NCBI GenBank assembly: GCA_964036045.1
Contig: OZ038378.1
Location: 158,480,576 to 158,544,575, forward strand
Source: Eutreptiella sp. 'Long Island Sound 2002'
Lineage: Eukaryota > Euglenozoa > Euglenophyceae > Eutreptiales > Eutreptiaceae
DNA: 64,000 bases
Direction of reading: 5' to 3'
Shown in pieces: positions 19,114-29,322 of this stretch. A program made the translations under genes and the position numbers. The notes beneath the pieces are model-generated. The model searched no databases, had not been told where the DNA came from, and saw only the letters and a program-made list of their open reading frames with translations. Position 1 is the stretch's first letter; each line of letters starts with the position of its first letter.

Positions 19114-20748
19114 AAGAGCCACATTCTGCTCAATCCACTGTTCATTCTTTTCGTTTATGTCATGATGTGGAGAACTGCGAATGTTTGATAATTTGACGTC
19201 AATCAATCAATTTTTCTTTGGTCTCCGTTCGGTAGCGAATCGAAAGTCGAAAACCGAAAGCCACGGAGTGTGCTGCCGTGTTCAGAAAAAACCAAACCCA
19301 GGCTTAATTCAGGCAGATTCGGGGTAATCTTGTCTCTGTTGGTCTGTGCATCTTTGGAATTTGGCTACTCGTGCAGATGGAAGCAAATGTACATAATCAA
19401 AACGCTGGCCAGCGACATTCACCCCTACAGGCACCCCCTGTAGTACTGGCTGCACCAGATGCGACGCCAGGAACTCAGATCGTACCTTCATTTGCTCTGA
19501 TGCTAACGCCAAAGTCCAGATTCAGATCCAGGATCCTCAAATTTGCCTTGAATTCCTCAGGTTTGTCCATCATTCTGCCACTGTTGTGCAAAACCCAGAC
19601 GTCAATTTTCTAGACAACCTTCACATAGGAGCTCTAGGGACTTCTAACAGCAACCTCTGAAGTCCGTAAGCTTCGTTGTATTTTTGGCACACGCCAATGT
19701 GAGCTCAATCCGACCTGGAACTGTCGAAAATGGTGAATCCAAGTGTCTTGTGGGACTCAATCGAAAGATGGGCCTTGTCCAAGTCGATTGACACCGCGCC
19801 CACTGTAAATACGGTGTCTCTCAGTTATATACTGTCAGTAAAGCGCCTTCAGCGAACCTTCGGCGCGTTACATGCCAAGGATCCAGGGCCAGCATGTCCC
19901 ATCATGATGCATCATCACATGATCCACATTTTCATAGAATCTGTTAGATGCTCGCGAACCAACGTGCCGGAAAGCACAACTGAGCTGAATAAACGACAAT
20001 ATATATTAACTTTAGTCTAAACGAAAGTGTTAGTAGTTTCAGTTCTAGACATTCCGCTGCATTTCACCTTCATCCTAGGGAATTTGTTGATTCTAGGACA
20101 ATTTAGGTTGATTGCCTTGTCATCTCCCATCATTCCTCGAAGATCTGTTTAGATCTAAGTGCACAGAAAAACATTCTTACCTTCTGTGGTTCACTTAGGG
20201 TCTGTAGACTACAATTGTATTTGTTTTCCCTCTCGGTGATTGCTTAATCTCCTACATCTCTGCCCAAATTAACTCTCAAATTTGCTGAATCTTGTGATCA
20301 TCCACCAGATGCGCCAAATCTGAAGCACATGCTGCACTTTTCAGAACGAGAAAAGCGGGAGTAACACGATGTAGAGTTCGGCGAGGACACCGTAGCGTGC
20401 CCGCGACAGCGAAACTGTGCCAGAGCGCTGAGATGTCACTCCATTTCTTGATCCCCCCACTCAATCCACCAATAATCTACCTCATTCTCAACCAATGCAT
20501 GGTTTGGTATCGATTCTCGATACGTTTACATGCTTTTTAGCCCATAACCTAATGTTTTACTGCACGGAGGACTGTTCGTCACTTCTCATTCTGTCTCATT
20601 TCAGTTTCATCCATCCTGATTCAGTGCCAATTCAGCCCAAATCAGGTCAGATTAAGCAGATTTCGCCCAATCGAGGCTACATTTCTATTTTTTTCTGGGA
20701 CTTACCCGCACTACGTTCTTCGTTGACGTAGCGACACACCCCAGTGTG
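19114..20748 (+). other. A1 3' non-coding region
   Basis: About 1.6 kb, shared with A2 and A3 and without a credible reading frame. It lacks the tRNA-like segment of about 240 bp present at the start of this region in A2 and A3. CACACCCCAGTGTG just before the polypurine tract forms a short hairpin. Confidence 0.6.
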
Positions 20749-20763
20749 TTTTTGGAGGGGGAG
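20749..20763 (+). promoter_or_regulatory. A1 polypurine tract
   Basis: TTTTTGGAGGGGGAG immediately before the 3' LTR. Identical tracts precede the A2 and A3 3' LTRs. Confidence 0.8.
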
Positions 20764-21285
20764 TGTAAGTGCGGCTAGCCCCATCTGCTCAGATTTTCAG
20801 ACATTCTGTCCAGATTGGCTACATTTTGGTCTTTTTCTTTGCTTCGGCGGAATCGCCGCCTCGCAGCTCAGTCTCAGGATCAGACCTATATATTTCTGAG
20901 ATGCCGGATCTGATTCGGCGGTCCATTCCCCGTAAATCCGATCATTTAGCTGGAATCGCCATTTGCCGCTGACGCGCGCTCGCGGGCCAGATCGGCCAAA
21001 CATTTTTCATAATTGGATTTATATAAATCTTTTCAGACAGTTTTGGACACTCAGATGTATTTAGAATAATCCGCATCAATTTTCTTCATAGACTGGGATT
21101 TTCTGCCGGATAACACTCAACATGGATCTTGCTTCAGTTGTTGCTGCTCTTGCCTCCGTTGGTGTTCGAGTCTCCGGTTCTACCCCCAATAACAACGTTC
21201 AGGTCGACTCCTCGCGTGCCTTCCCCACTGGTCTTGCCGGCCCCGAGCCCTCCGGCACCATCAACGACCCAGGGCAGCACTTTCA
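20764..21285 (+). repeat. A1 3' LTR
   Basis: 522 bp, starting TGTAAGTGCGG and ending GCACTTTCA, followed by CTCAG. It includes the gag start codon, so transcription from this copy would read about 54 Gag codons and then antisense C1 sequence. Confidence 0.88.
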
Positions 21286-21290
21286 CTCAG
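21286..21290 (+). repeat. A1 target-site duplication, right
   Basis: CTCAG, partner of 10685-10689. Confidence 0.85.
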
Positions 21291-22443
21291 TTTCGTCATC
21301 TGAGTGGATAGAGCTAGGTAGCTCAGATAGTCCACACTCAGAGACTCCATCAGGAACAGGTACATGACAGGGAGAGTTGGGGGCGTTGGTGTCAGTCACG
21401 ACGTACTCGTCTCCTCCGGGTGTAGTCTCAACAGCATCTTGGGATCGTAGGCGATCCTTCAAGTCACCGAAGGCGAGTCCGTCGCTTTCTGGTTGTATAG
21501 CCTGGACCAGAGTCGGGTCCAGATCCTCCCAGGGGATGGAGGTAAGTCCTCCGTCCACCACGCTCAGCATACTCCCCCATCCGGGCTTCCCAACAGGCGT
21601 CTTACGACCCAGAGGCACGTAGATGGCCTCATCAGGTAACTGAACAGAGCTGATAGTCAGCCTGTCCAGGAGGTTTTGCCAGTACTCGTTGGCCCCATGG
21701 GCTCCCCAATCGGGGGAACACAGGACCATACGGGAACGTTCCAAGGCCACCTTGGTCAGCACCTTCCCCAGTTCACTGAACCTGGGGTTCCCGTAGGCCA
21801 TCCCGAAAGAGGGCCAGTAAAATTTGTAGCTGCAGTTCTTCCCCTTGCTGCAGTAAAGGTCCAGTACATGCTGCTTGTCGCTGGCGAACAACTCCACACT
21901 CAGGTCTTCTCGAGAGTAACCCAACTCCTTCAGACCTTGGTCTAGGACTTCACCCAATAGTTGATAGTCCTCAGTTTTGGAGGCCGTGGTCATGTTCGAG
22001 GGCTCCTCCTTCGATAGCCTCAGGTAACTCGAGGTATGTTCCGACTGCTCCAGTGGCACAGACTCTCTGCCACTGCCGTGGTCCACGTAGAGGAGGTAGG
22101 GCGCTTGCAGCGTCAGGGATTGTATCTGGGAGTGCTGTACGAAGAAGTCAGTCCGCAGTACAAAGTCGAAGGCCTCAGTGTCCATCACATGGAACCGATG
22201 GGCGATAGTCCGGGAGCCCATAGGTACCTCCACTTCACAGTCCCCGCAGCTGTGCACCACATGTCCATCCCCCATGCGTATAGCAGCGGTGGTCATGGTG
22301 TTCTTCAAGCTGCCACAAGGTAAAATTTTCTTGGCCACTATAGATATGGTGGCGCCAGTGTCCAATACCCCCAGGTATTCGCATCCCCCTAGTCGGATAC
22401 GTAACCAAAACACCAGGTCTTGGGTGCCACCGGAGCGTCCCCG
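21286..22443 (-). CDS. pol: C1 Pol, 5' segment: protease and methyltransferase-like domain
   Basis: Follows the gag UGA (22446-22444) in the same frame, so it is probably translated only by readthrough. An aspartic protease is marked by VLDTGATISIVAKK (D-T-G-A catalytic loop). About 130 residues later comes ELFAS...GNPRFSELGKVLTK...CSPDW. This has the layout of the Dam-like N6-adenine methyltransferase domain known from DIRS elements, but with NPRF where an active enzyme has (N/D/S)PP(F/Y/W). It is therefore probably inactive. The frame reaches the CTCAG duplication at 21286-21290, where A1 interrupts it; it resumes in phase at 10684. Confidence 0.8.
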
Positions 22444-22446
22444 TCA
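22403..22446 (-). promoter_or_regulatory. C1 gag-pol UGA readthrough site with hairpin
   Basis: Gag ends in UGA followed by CGG, the leaky UGA-CGG context known from several plant RNA viruses, and pol continues in frame. Eighteen bases downstream is an inverted repeat (22425-22403). C1 has one base change weakening the outer stem compared with C2. Confidence 0.6.
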
Positions 22447-24947
22447 GAACTCCGCGGGACAGGTCACCTCGAACCCCTTGTTCCGCAATTTGCGGGTCAT
22501 CCTCATTAAACGGCTCCTCTTCTTCGCGTTGCCGTCATCACCACCTTCATGCTCACGCTTGGCTCCTTGTTCTTGCTGGGCCTTCGTTTGTGAGCGTGTG
22601 GTAGGACCAGACTGCCCTCCAGAGGGCTCTGAGTTCCCCCCTGGATTAGGGTTGGGGTTGCCTCCGTTCTTGTCCTTGTTCTTGTTGTTGGGCTGGCGGT
22701 TAGCGCCTCCTCCTCGTCCACCTTGACCCTTGTCTTGCCCTTGACCACGTCCTTTCGACTTGCCCTTGCCGGAGTCGTTGCCTTTGCCTTTGCCTCCACC
22801 TTTGCCTGAGCCTTTGCCAGGATCTTCACCCTTAAGCTTCGCCGATAGGCGTTGCTTATGGTAGCACTCATCCTCGTAGTGCTTCCGCTTCCCGCAGAAT
22901 GCACACGTGATGGTGCACCTGTAATGATCCGGCAGCTTCGCTTTGGCGCCGATGTTCTTCTCCTGCTGCTTCCCCTGGACTACGAAGCAGTCTCGCTGCT
23001 CGCAGTCAGGGGCGTGCTGCAGGTGGCCCTGCTCGTCTCTGGCATCACACCAGAATAGCTCCTTCACGTTCTCCATGATACGGGCGTGGGCGTGTTTGGG
23101 GGTAGTCCCCTGCCCAGGTCGGGACCCTTGGTACCCTTTGCCATGACCTCCAGAACCTCCTCCTCCAGGACGGTAATTGTTCAAGTGCTGGTCGCTCTCC
23201 TTCTCCAGCGCCCGCTCCAGGAGTAGCACGCATAGATCCTGGTAGCGGAGGGATCTAGCCTTGCGCTCCGCCTTGGAACGGCACTCGTCCCATAGCTCTC
23301 GAGGGAGCTTGGCCACCAACCAGAACAGCAGGTTGTCGCTGCTGTAGGAACCGGGCGTCAGTCGTCCAGCCCAGTGATCCAGGTCAGCCAACAGCTCAGA
23401 GACCCTGCCAGGTTTGGGGTTGTTGGGCAGCACGGGCAGGTTCTGGATCTCGGCCCTGATGGAGAGGTCGGTTTCGTAGGTCGGGTACTGCCTCTCCAAG
23501 GCAACCAACACATCGGCAGAGGTGGCGGAGTTAGTCACGATCTGCCTGACCTGCTTCTCCAGGTACTTGGTCTTGCAGCACTGCAGGAGCAGATCGCACT
23601 TGACTCGCCCACTAGCGTGGGTTTGGCCGGTCAATCGGAGAAACCGGCCAAAATTCTCAGCGAACTCGCTGAGGTCTTTGCCTGTGAACTCAGGCAGGTT
23701 CACCACGATCTTGGAGGTGGCAATAGCCTTCGCCTCCTGAGCTCGGCGTCCTTCAGGGCGTCGGGTCTTCTTCTTCTTCTTCTTCTTCTTCTTACCCCTG
23801 GGGTCCTCGGGGTCCTCCGTGTCATCGTCCTCCGAGGGCGAAGCAGAAGTCATCGACGGCGGCTCATCATCGGAGGGGTCTCCGCCTAGATCACTAGAGC
23901 CATAAGGCTCCACGTCCACCATTGCCCTTAAGGCTGTCAGCCCCAGCCGGTCTAGCTCGGCCCTCGTAGAGTTCGTCACGTGGCTGTAGGGCGGCTGGGC
24001 CGTTCTCGGTGCGAAAGGACTTCTCGGTATCGCTGCAGGGGTCGGCATCGGTCGACTCCTCAGGCTCCCCAGGGTGTTTGTCAACCCTGCCGCCAGGTGG
24101 TTGGCCTGTACTCGGTGGGGTGCCATTCCCACCGTGGTAGGTGACGCTTGGGGCGGTATCATCAGGGGCTCCAGTTTCTCTCGGATCTCTTGAGTGAGGT
24201 CGCCCACGATTTTTGAAGTGGCTCCTCGGAGCACCTCGTTGATCTCCGACCGCGTCAGGGACCTGTTGGAGGGTCTCCCCGATCCTCTACTCCTGCCTCC
24301 AAGAGACTCAGGTCCTCTCCTCAACCCACTCAAGGTTGCATACCCAGGTGCATACCCAGGAACATCCACATAGGTTCCAGTAGCGGGTAGTGGATGGGGA
24401 TATTCAGCCGCATACCATCGCGGCGCAGAGCTGGAAGCCACCGGCTCACTGGCAGTAGTTGCCTCAGGGAGCGCAGTGGTAGGTGGGCCCATACCATAGG
24501 CGGGTAGGGAGGCATGCCAGTAAAGCCTGTGCCCTCTGCCATAGGCGGGTTGGTTATGGGAGTGGATGTTGCAGCGGCTGGGTCTGGAATTGGGAGTGTG
24601 GTGGTTATAGGAGAGGCTGATGCGTGGAGGCCAGAAGCGCTTGGTGCGCCTTCGAAGGTAGGGTCATTCGTCAGGTGTTGCCCTTGTTCCTCTCCTTCGT
24701 CTGCTTCGTCTCCAGCATCCTTCTCGCTCTCTCTCTTCCTCTTCACAGGCTGAGTGACCACCTCCTCGACTGAGAGGGCCCTGAAGGCCATCTGGAGTCC
24801 GTCCAACGAGTCCTCAGCCACTTCTACTGGCCCATGTAAGGGCTCCGAAGGTACAGCGCGAGGTCCAGGTCCAGGTTCACCAGGTGCTGGCCTTGCCGGT
24901 GCCTCAGGCGCTGTCTTCACGTCGGCGTCCTCTTTCATTGTATCCAT
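22444..24947 (-). pseudogene. gag: C1 Gag, one frameshift
   Basis: ATG at 24947. The N-terminal part (24947 to about 24504) is acidic and proline-rich. One C is missing from CCCC near 24501-24506 compared with C2, shifting the frame; the rest is open from 24492 to 22444. The core LPEFTGKDLSEFAENFGRFL is a retrotransposon capsid-like region. It is followed by CAFCGKRKHYEDEC, a C-x2-C-x4-H-x4-C zinc knuckle that binds genomic RNA, and by repeated KGKG/GGQ low-complexity sequence. A run of nine lysines, encoded by AAG repeats at about 23768-23796, precedes the core and could act as a nuclear-localisation or RNA-binding patch. Confidence 0.82.
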
Positions 24948-25033
24948 CTTCGTTCGCCCTTCTGCTTATATGTGACTGCTCGGCGCACTGGATGTACGGC
25001 GCGGGGTTGCTGCCGGTGCGCAGAGACAGTCTG

Positions 25034-25046
25034 CCTCTTGCTACCA
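25034..25046 (-). promoter_or_regulatory. C1 primer-binding site
   Basis: Element strand TGGTAGCAAGAGG. This is the initiator tRNA-Met complement with one extra A compared with families A and D. C2 has the same extra base. Confidence 0.65.
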
Positions 25047-25483
25047 GAAAAGTTTATAGTGGTTTCAACACTGTGTTTTTGCCTCTCCTGCTGCTTGCTG
25101 CTGGTGTAGGGTTTCCTGCTGCTTGTTTTTGAAGATGAAAAGCTTTTGTTTGCTGAAATACAGTCAATCCAGGATAGCCCAAGCCAGAGGTATGCAAGGA
25201 GAAGAGAATCAGGATCAAAGCATGAAGGGCTGCAGTGTAAACAGTGAAAGATGAAAGGATATTCACAGAAACTGCAACTCGGGTCAAATCGGAATGCATA
25301 TTCACAAAGATAGCTGAAATGGTTTGGGAAAGAGTTGGAAAACTGCCCCATGGTCACTCTATCTCCATAGTGCCATCTCAGGAGATGTGCACTCTTTGTT
25401 TTGGGTCCCATATGTGCTGAGGTGGCAGGGCACGTGGCGATGAGGTCACTGCCATGTCACATGGGATCTTCCTACTTAGCTAG

Positions 25484-25558
25484 GCTGACCAGGAATTGAA
25501 CCCAGGACCTCTCAAAAAGAGGTGCCCAGCCCCCTAGGGTGCATACCACTAGGACAGC
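25484..25558 (-). ncRNA. tRNA-like module in the C1 5' LTR
   Basis: Same module as at 4294-4367, with a small change next to the T-arm. It lies in sense orientation within the LTR. Confidence 0.42.
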
Positions 25559-25783
25559 TAAGAATTCATGGAAAACATAGATAAATTCATAGGCTCTGCC
25601 CTGGATATGTCAGTGCTCAGTCAACTCAAGAAAAGATGATTTGCCTCACATTGAAAGGGGATGAAGGGGTCCACTCGATATCCTGATTGGGTGTTTGGTT
25701 CCATAGGTCAAAATGTGTTATCACCACTTTTGGTGGGACCAATACTAAGATAAAAATGCCTGGATGCTCAGTGCATCCCTAAT

Positions 25784-26048
25784 CCCTGGGACCTTGTGAG
25801 AACCAGAGCTGTGTTAAATTCAATGCAACTTGGACCTCGTCCACATTGTAGCCCTTGAATTTCGAAATGTCATAGCCAAAAACCACTTCCCAGTTTGGTG
25901 GAGAGCTGCCTTCCATGCGCATCGGCACGTAGTATTTCACCAAATCTTTCAACTCCACTTCAGGTCGCTCCTTGGCTGGGCTAAATCGAAACTATAAATT
26001 CAGTTGGATTGAATTTAACACAGCTCTACTTATGACAGGGTCCTAGGG
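25784..26048. mobile_element. 265-bp MITE-like insertion in the C1 5' LTR
   Basis: Absent from the C1 3' LTR and from C2. The ends are imperfect inverted repeats of about 45 bp: CCCTGGGACCTTGTGAG... against CCCTAGGACCCTGTCAT..., both leading into AGAGCTGTGTTAAATTCAAT. The flanks (AAT on the left, TAC on the right; empty site AATAC) fit a TA or T duplication with one base lost. The minus strand is open for about 66 codons through the body. Confidence 0.65.
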
Positions 26049-26101
26049 TACAACTAGAGTATGCCTCAAAGCATTGGAAAAGCACTTTTTCTTACTTTTC
26101 A

Positions 26102-26564
26102 TGCTTTAGGCCTTGGAGGTTAAGCCTAGTTGTCTCCCACCCCAAGACCCCTATACTCAATTGTTTCTACCACTTATTGTGGTCCTACTTTGTAACTGTT
26201 TCTGAATGCAGTTCCTTGGCCAAGTCATTTTCTGTGTGGTCCTGACATCTATGCCCCACATTCCTAACCAGCACCATTTCACCCAAAAGAGTGCACATGA
26301 AGTGCCTAATGCAATCTCTGAGGCAAGAGTCAGACCAATTTTCATATAAAATCTTCTGTATTATCCATTTGTGATTGAATCTTTGTGTATAAACCTGCTT
26401 TGTCTATCTGCAGCCCTTCTGCGTTACACCGGATTCCAAAACCAATCATTGATTCGTTCCACATCCTGTTCTTGCTCTACTTGCTGCTTTGGTTTGGGTT
26501 TTCCACTACAAAACCTGCAGGAATACATCAAAATATCTAGGGCATAAATCAAGACAATCTTTCT
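26102..26564 (+). repeat. D1 5' LTR, second part
   Basis: Continues the LTR after the C1 insertion (TTTCA repeated at 26097-26101) and ends ...CAATCTTTCT immediately before the primer-binding site. It matches, inverted, 28310-28772. Confidence 0.75.
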
Positions 26565-26575
26565 GGTAGCAGAGG
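26564..26575 (+). promoter_or_regulatory. D1 primer-binding site
   Basis: TGGTAGCAGAGG is complementary to the 3' end CCUCUGCUACCA of a eukaryotic initiator tRNA-Met. The first T overlaps the last LTR base. Confidence 0.75.
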
Positions 26576-26613
26576 CAGTCCCTTGTGACCTTTTGAACCG
26601 ACCCTGAGAAGAA

Positions 26614-28309
26614 GTGCAGCACACAAAGCTCAACAACAAGTTCATCATGTCCACGCCAAGCGTCAGGACCTGGCCCATCAGAACTGTCCAAGTGCAAATG
26701 GGCAGCATGCCCCACCCTATGAGTGAACCACCTTACCGAGCTCCACAACATCTCAGTGGCGCATCTGGGTCCCAAGGAGATCCAGAACGCAGAAGGGCGG
26801 AAGAAAATAAAGGCCTTACCACCGAGGCCTTAGCGGCCCACGGTGGAGACAGCTTCAGTCATCTCCACAGACGTGTAGCAGCCTCAGTATCCAGATCCAA
26901 ATGTCCGGCTTCATCCTCAACAGCGATTGAAGGCCCTGAGGAGTATGAGGAACTGAGGAAGAAAATGGATGAATACATCCTCCATGAGGAGTACTACAAC
27001 TCCATTCGTGGAGAAGATGCAGAGGAGCCATTGGCAGTACATGGATCCAGACCACGTACAGACCTAGGGTCCTACGCACACTCTGGCCCGCCGTCCGACA
27101 GAGCCGAGACAGCATCCCTGCCAGGACGACCAAGACCTGAGTATCCAAGAGCATGTTGTCCGACCCCAAGGGGTCCCGAAGTGGGCCCGACTCGAGTTGA
27201 GGAACAACATCATCCAAGGCCGACCTACGGTGCCCTGGATCATACGGCCGAGCTGTTGGCCAAACTCCTGTCTGGATCAGAAGATCCAGATGTGACGGCC
27301 CTATCGGAGGCCATTAAGGCTAAGCTGGGTATTGCAGAACCCTTACCCAAGCCAGAGTTGCCCTCTCTCTCTCCAGGACTGAGTACCCTGGCCGAAGATC
27401 TTAAGAGATCAAGGGTCTCAAGGCTGTTGCCTAAGGTCACCTGCCCCAGCCCCTTTCACCCCCGTGCCAGGACTGTGCCCATGGCTGAACTACAGGACGT
27501 GCCTGTCACAGAGATTGAGAAAAGATGGCTGTCGGCCCTGGCACCTCTTGCCGGCGTGTCGCCTTCAGGCCTAACTCCGGGGGGGTGGGAAGATGGGCAG
27601 ACCTATTGCCCAGGCGAACATCCAGCTGGAACTGCCGGAGTTCGACCCAAAAAATCTGCCCGAATGGGCAGAAGAATTTGCAGAGTTCCTTTTGTTGACT
27701 GGCCAATCCCATGTGGATGTGGCCACCAAATGTTCACTGCTGAAACGCTCATGCAAAAAGAAATTTTTGCAAAAACAGGTGAAACAGATTGTGAAAACCT
27801 GTTCTACCTCGGCACAGGTACTCGTGAGGTTGGAGAAAGCATTCCCAGTCTATGAGACTGACCTCAGCGTACGCACACAGATCGAGGAGCTACCTATGCT
27901 CCCTGAGTTTCCATCCGCTGCGCAAATTTCTGAATATGTGTGCGACTTGGAGTACCTGTTTTCGAGGATGAACGTGGGCTCCTACGGAGCCACTGAGCCC
28001 CGCCTGTGGCTCATGAGTAAGATCCCCCAGCGTACGTGGGATGATTGCCGCTACACCTCTGAGAAGAAGAGCAGGACCCACTCGTACGATGAACTGGTGG
28101 ACCTCTTGATTGAGCTAGCTCTTGAGAGAGAGAATGACTCCCATATGGAGAAATTCCTCAAGAAGTATTTGGGACGAGGTGGTACCCCTACCCCCCAACG
28201 TGGCGAAGGGAAAGGGCATAAAAATCCCACTAACACCAACCAGGGAGGTGGTAAAGGGAGGGGTAACCTACGTGCCATGAATGAGGTTAAACCTGATGCA
28301 GGTACACCC
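26614..28309 (+). pseudogene. gag: D1 Gag, frameshifted and 3'-truncated
   Basis: Two overlapping frames together give a C-family-like Gag. The first (26614 to about 27590) is an acidic, proline-rich N-terminal region. The second (27593 onward) carries the capsid-like core, e.g. LPEFDPKNLPEW and VYETDLSVRTQIEELP, which aligns to the C Gag segments LPEFTGKDLSEF and TYETDLSIRAEIQNLP. The break lies in a run of seven G at about 27581-27587, a likely slippage site. A basic, glycine-rich tail (GKGHKNPTNTNQGGGKGRG) probably binds RNA. The zinc knuckle expected next is missing because the D2 LTR begins at 28310 and supplies the last codons and stop. Confidence 0.68.
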
Positions 28310-29018
28310 AGAAAGATGTCCTTGAATTATGCCCTAGATATTTTGATGTATTCCTGCAGGTTTTGTAGTTGAAAACCCAAACCAAAGCAGCAAGTAGAGC
28401 AAGAACAGGATGTGGATCGAATCAATGATTGGTTTTGGAATCCAGTGTAACACAGAAGGGCTGCAGATAGACAAAGCAGGTTTATACACATAGATTCAAT
28501 CACAAATGGATAATACAAAAGATTTTATATGAAAATTGGTCTGACTCTTGCCTCAGAGGTTGCATTGGGCACTTCATGTGCACTCTTTTGGGTGAAATGG
28601 TGCTGGTTAGGAATGTGGGGCATAGATGTCAGGGCCACACAGAAAATGACTTGGCCAAGCAACTGAATTCAGAAACAGTTACAAAGTAGGACCACAATAA
28701 GTGGTAGAAACAATTGAGTATAGGGGTCTTGGGGTGGGAGACCACTAGGCTTAACCTCCAAGGCCTTAGGCATGAAATGCCTGTTTTCTTTCGGTATATC
28801 CTCCATGAAGGAAGGTACCTCCGCTCAGTTGAGTGGTAGGGGTGAACTTCATGGGGGGCTAGGGTCACAACCCTAGTTACTTTGAGAAAGTTTACTTTAG
28901 GCAACAAAAGAGAGATAAAAACACTTAAGTTTGTCTTAGCATCAACAAAAGGGTTTTAAGGGGGGCTTGGCCTGGATCAAGCCCTCCAAGAAAGACATGG
29001 CAGTGACTTTTTCTCACT
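28310..29018 (-). repeat. D2 3' LTR
   Basis: 709 bp. Element-strand AGTGAGAAAAAGTCACTG to ...ATCTTTCT. It is an inverted match to the D1 5' LTR. The right edge is followed by six C (GGGGGG on the element strand), so this is a 3' LTR rather than a solo LTR. Confidence 0.72.
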
Positions 29019-29026
29019 CCCCCCTG
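29019..29026 (-). promoter_or_regulatory. D2 polypurine tract
   Basis: Element-strand AGGGGGG next to the LTR start, in the same position and form as in C1. Confidence 0.55.
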
Positions 29027-29255
29027 GAGTACTAGTTAGCTAAGCTAGTAGGACCAAGGAAAAAGGCTCAAATATTCCCAAAATTACCTCAGAAAATGCA
29101 TTTAACTTACCAAAAACATCCTCATCACTTCATAGAAGCCTATCACACTGTAGGTACCCTTGAAAAACAGTGTAATGCACCGTGAATGATGTCCCTTCGA
29201 TGGGGCATTCCTCAAAAGTCGCCGGCGTGCGACGAAAACTTTTGGAAAAAGTTTG

Positions 29256-29322
29256 GGGGTAGTGGGGTTTGAACCCAGGCCTCCCTCCCTAGAGCACACA
29301 TGCTTGCCCACTAGGGTACAGT
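29256..29322 (-). ncRNA. tRNA-like segment in the D2 3' region
   Basis: Minus strand: TAGTGGGCAAGCATG resembles an A box, and GGTTCAAACCC (29275-29265) is a full match to the B-box consensus GGTTCRANNCC. An overall CCTAGTGG...CCTGGGTTCAA layout is shared with the C LTR module. It is probably a tRNA-derived SINE remnant. Confidence 0.42.

Larger units (their letters stand above)
10690..21285 (+). mobile_element. Element A1, full-length Ty3/gypsy chromovirus
   Basis: 10,596 bp with 522-bp LTRs, initiator-Met primer-binding site, gag and pol in one frame split by UAG, a long 3' non-coding region and a polypurine tract. It lies in C1 pol with a CTCAG duplication. The LTRs differ at five positions by eye (about 1%), so insertion was recent. 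Gag has two one-base deletions, and pol has lost about 157 bp at the integrase C-terminus. Confidence 0.88.
3855..26096 (-). mobile_element. Element C1, full-length Ty3/gypsy chromovirus, interrupted by A1
   Basis: A complete element with both LTRs, primer-binding site, gag, pol and polypurine tract, inserted in D1's LTR with the 5-bp duplication TTTCA (3850-3854 and 26097-26101). Gag and pol share a frame separated by one UGA. Gag has a one-base deletion. Pol is open throughout except for the 10.6 kb A1 insertion. The two LTRs differ at only about eight positions by eye, apart from a 265-bp insertion in the 5' copy, so insertion was recent. Confidence 0.82.
25046..26096 (-). repeat. C1 5' LTR with a 265-bp insertion
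   Basis: 1,051 bp, or 786 bp after removing the 25784-26048 insertion and its duplicated base (within one base of the 3' LTR). Ends AG...CT. A TATAAA lies close to the inner edge. The tRNA-like module is at 25484-25558. Confidence 0.82.
3609..28309 (+). mobile_element. Element D1, Ty3/gypsy fragment hosting C1
   Basis: A plus-strand gypsy element whose 5' LTR (3609-3854 and 26102-26564) is split by C1 and whose gag (26614-28309) is cut off by the D2 LTR at 28310. Without C1 and one TTTCA copy, the LTR is 709 bp, exactly the length of the D2 LTR. No pol or 3' LTR of D1 is in the window; if present they lie right of all the later insertions. The 5-bp left flank is GAAAG (3604-3608). Confidence 0.7.

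Noticed and set aside
23768-23796. AAG/TTC microsatellite as a separate repeat element
   Set aside because: It encodes a lysine run kept in both C gag copies, so it is treated as part of Gag.
28310-29018. Solo D LTR or a foldback element made of D1 and D2
   Set aside because: A G-rich polypurine tract and about 2.2 kb of C-like 3' region follow the LTR on the right, so it belongs to a separate minus-strand element.
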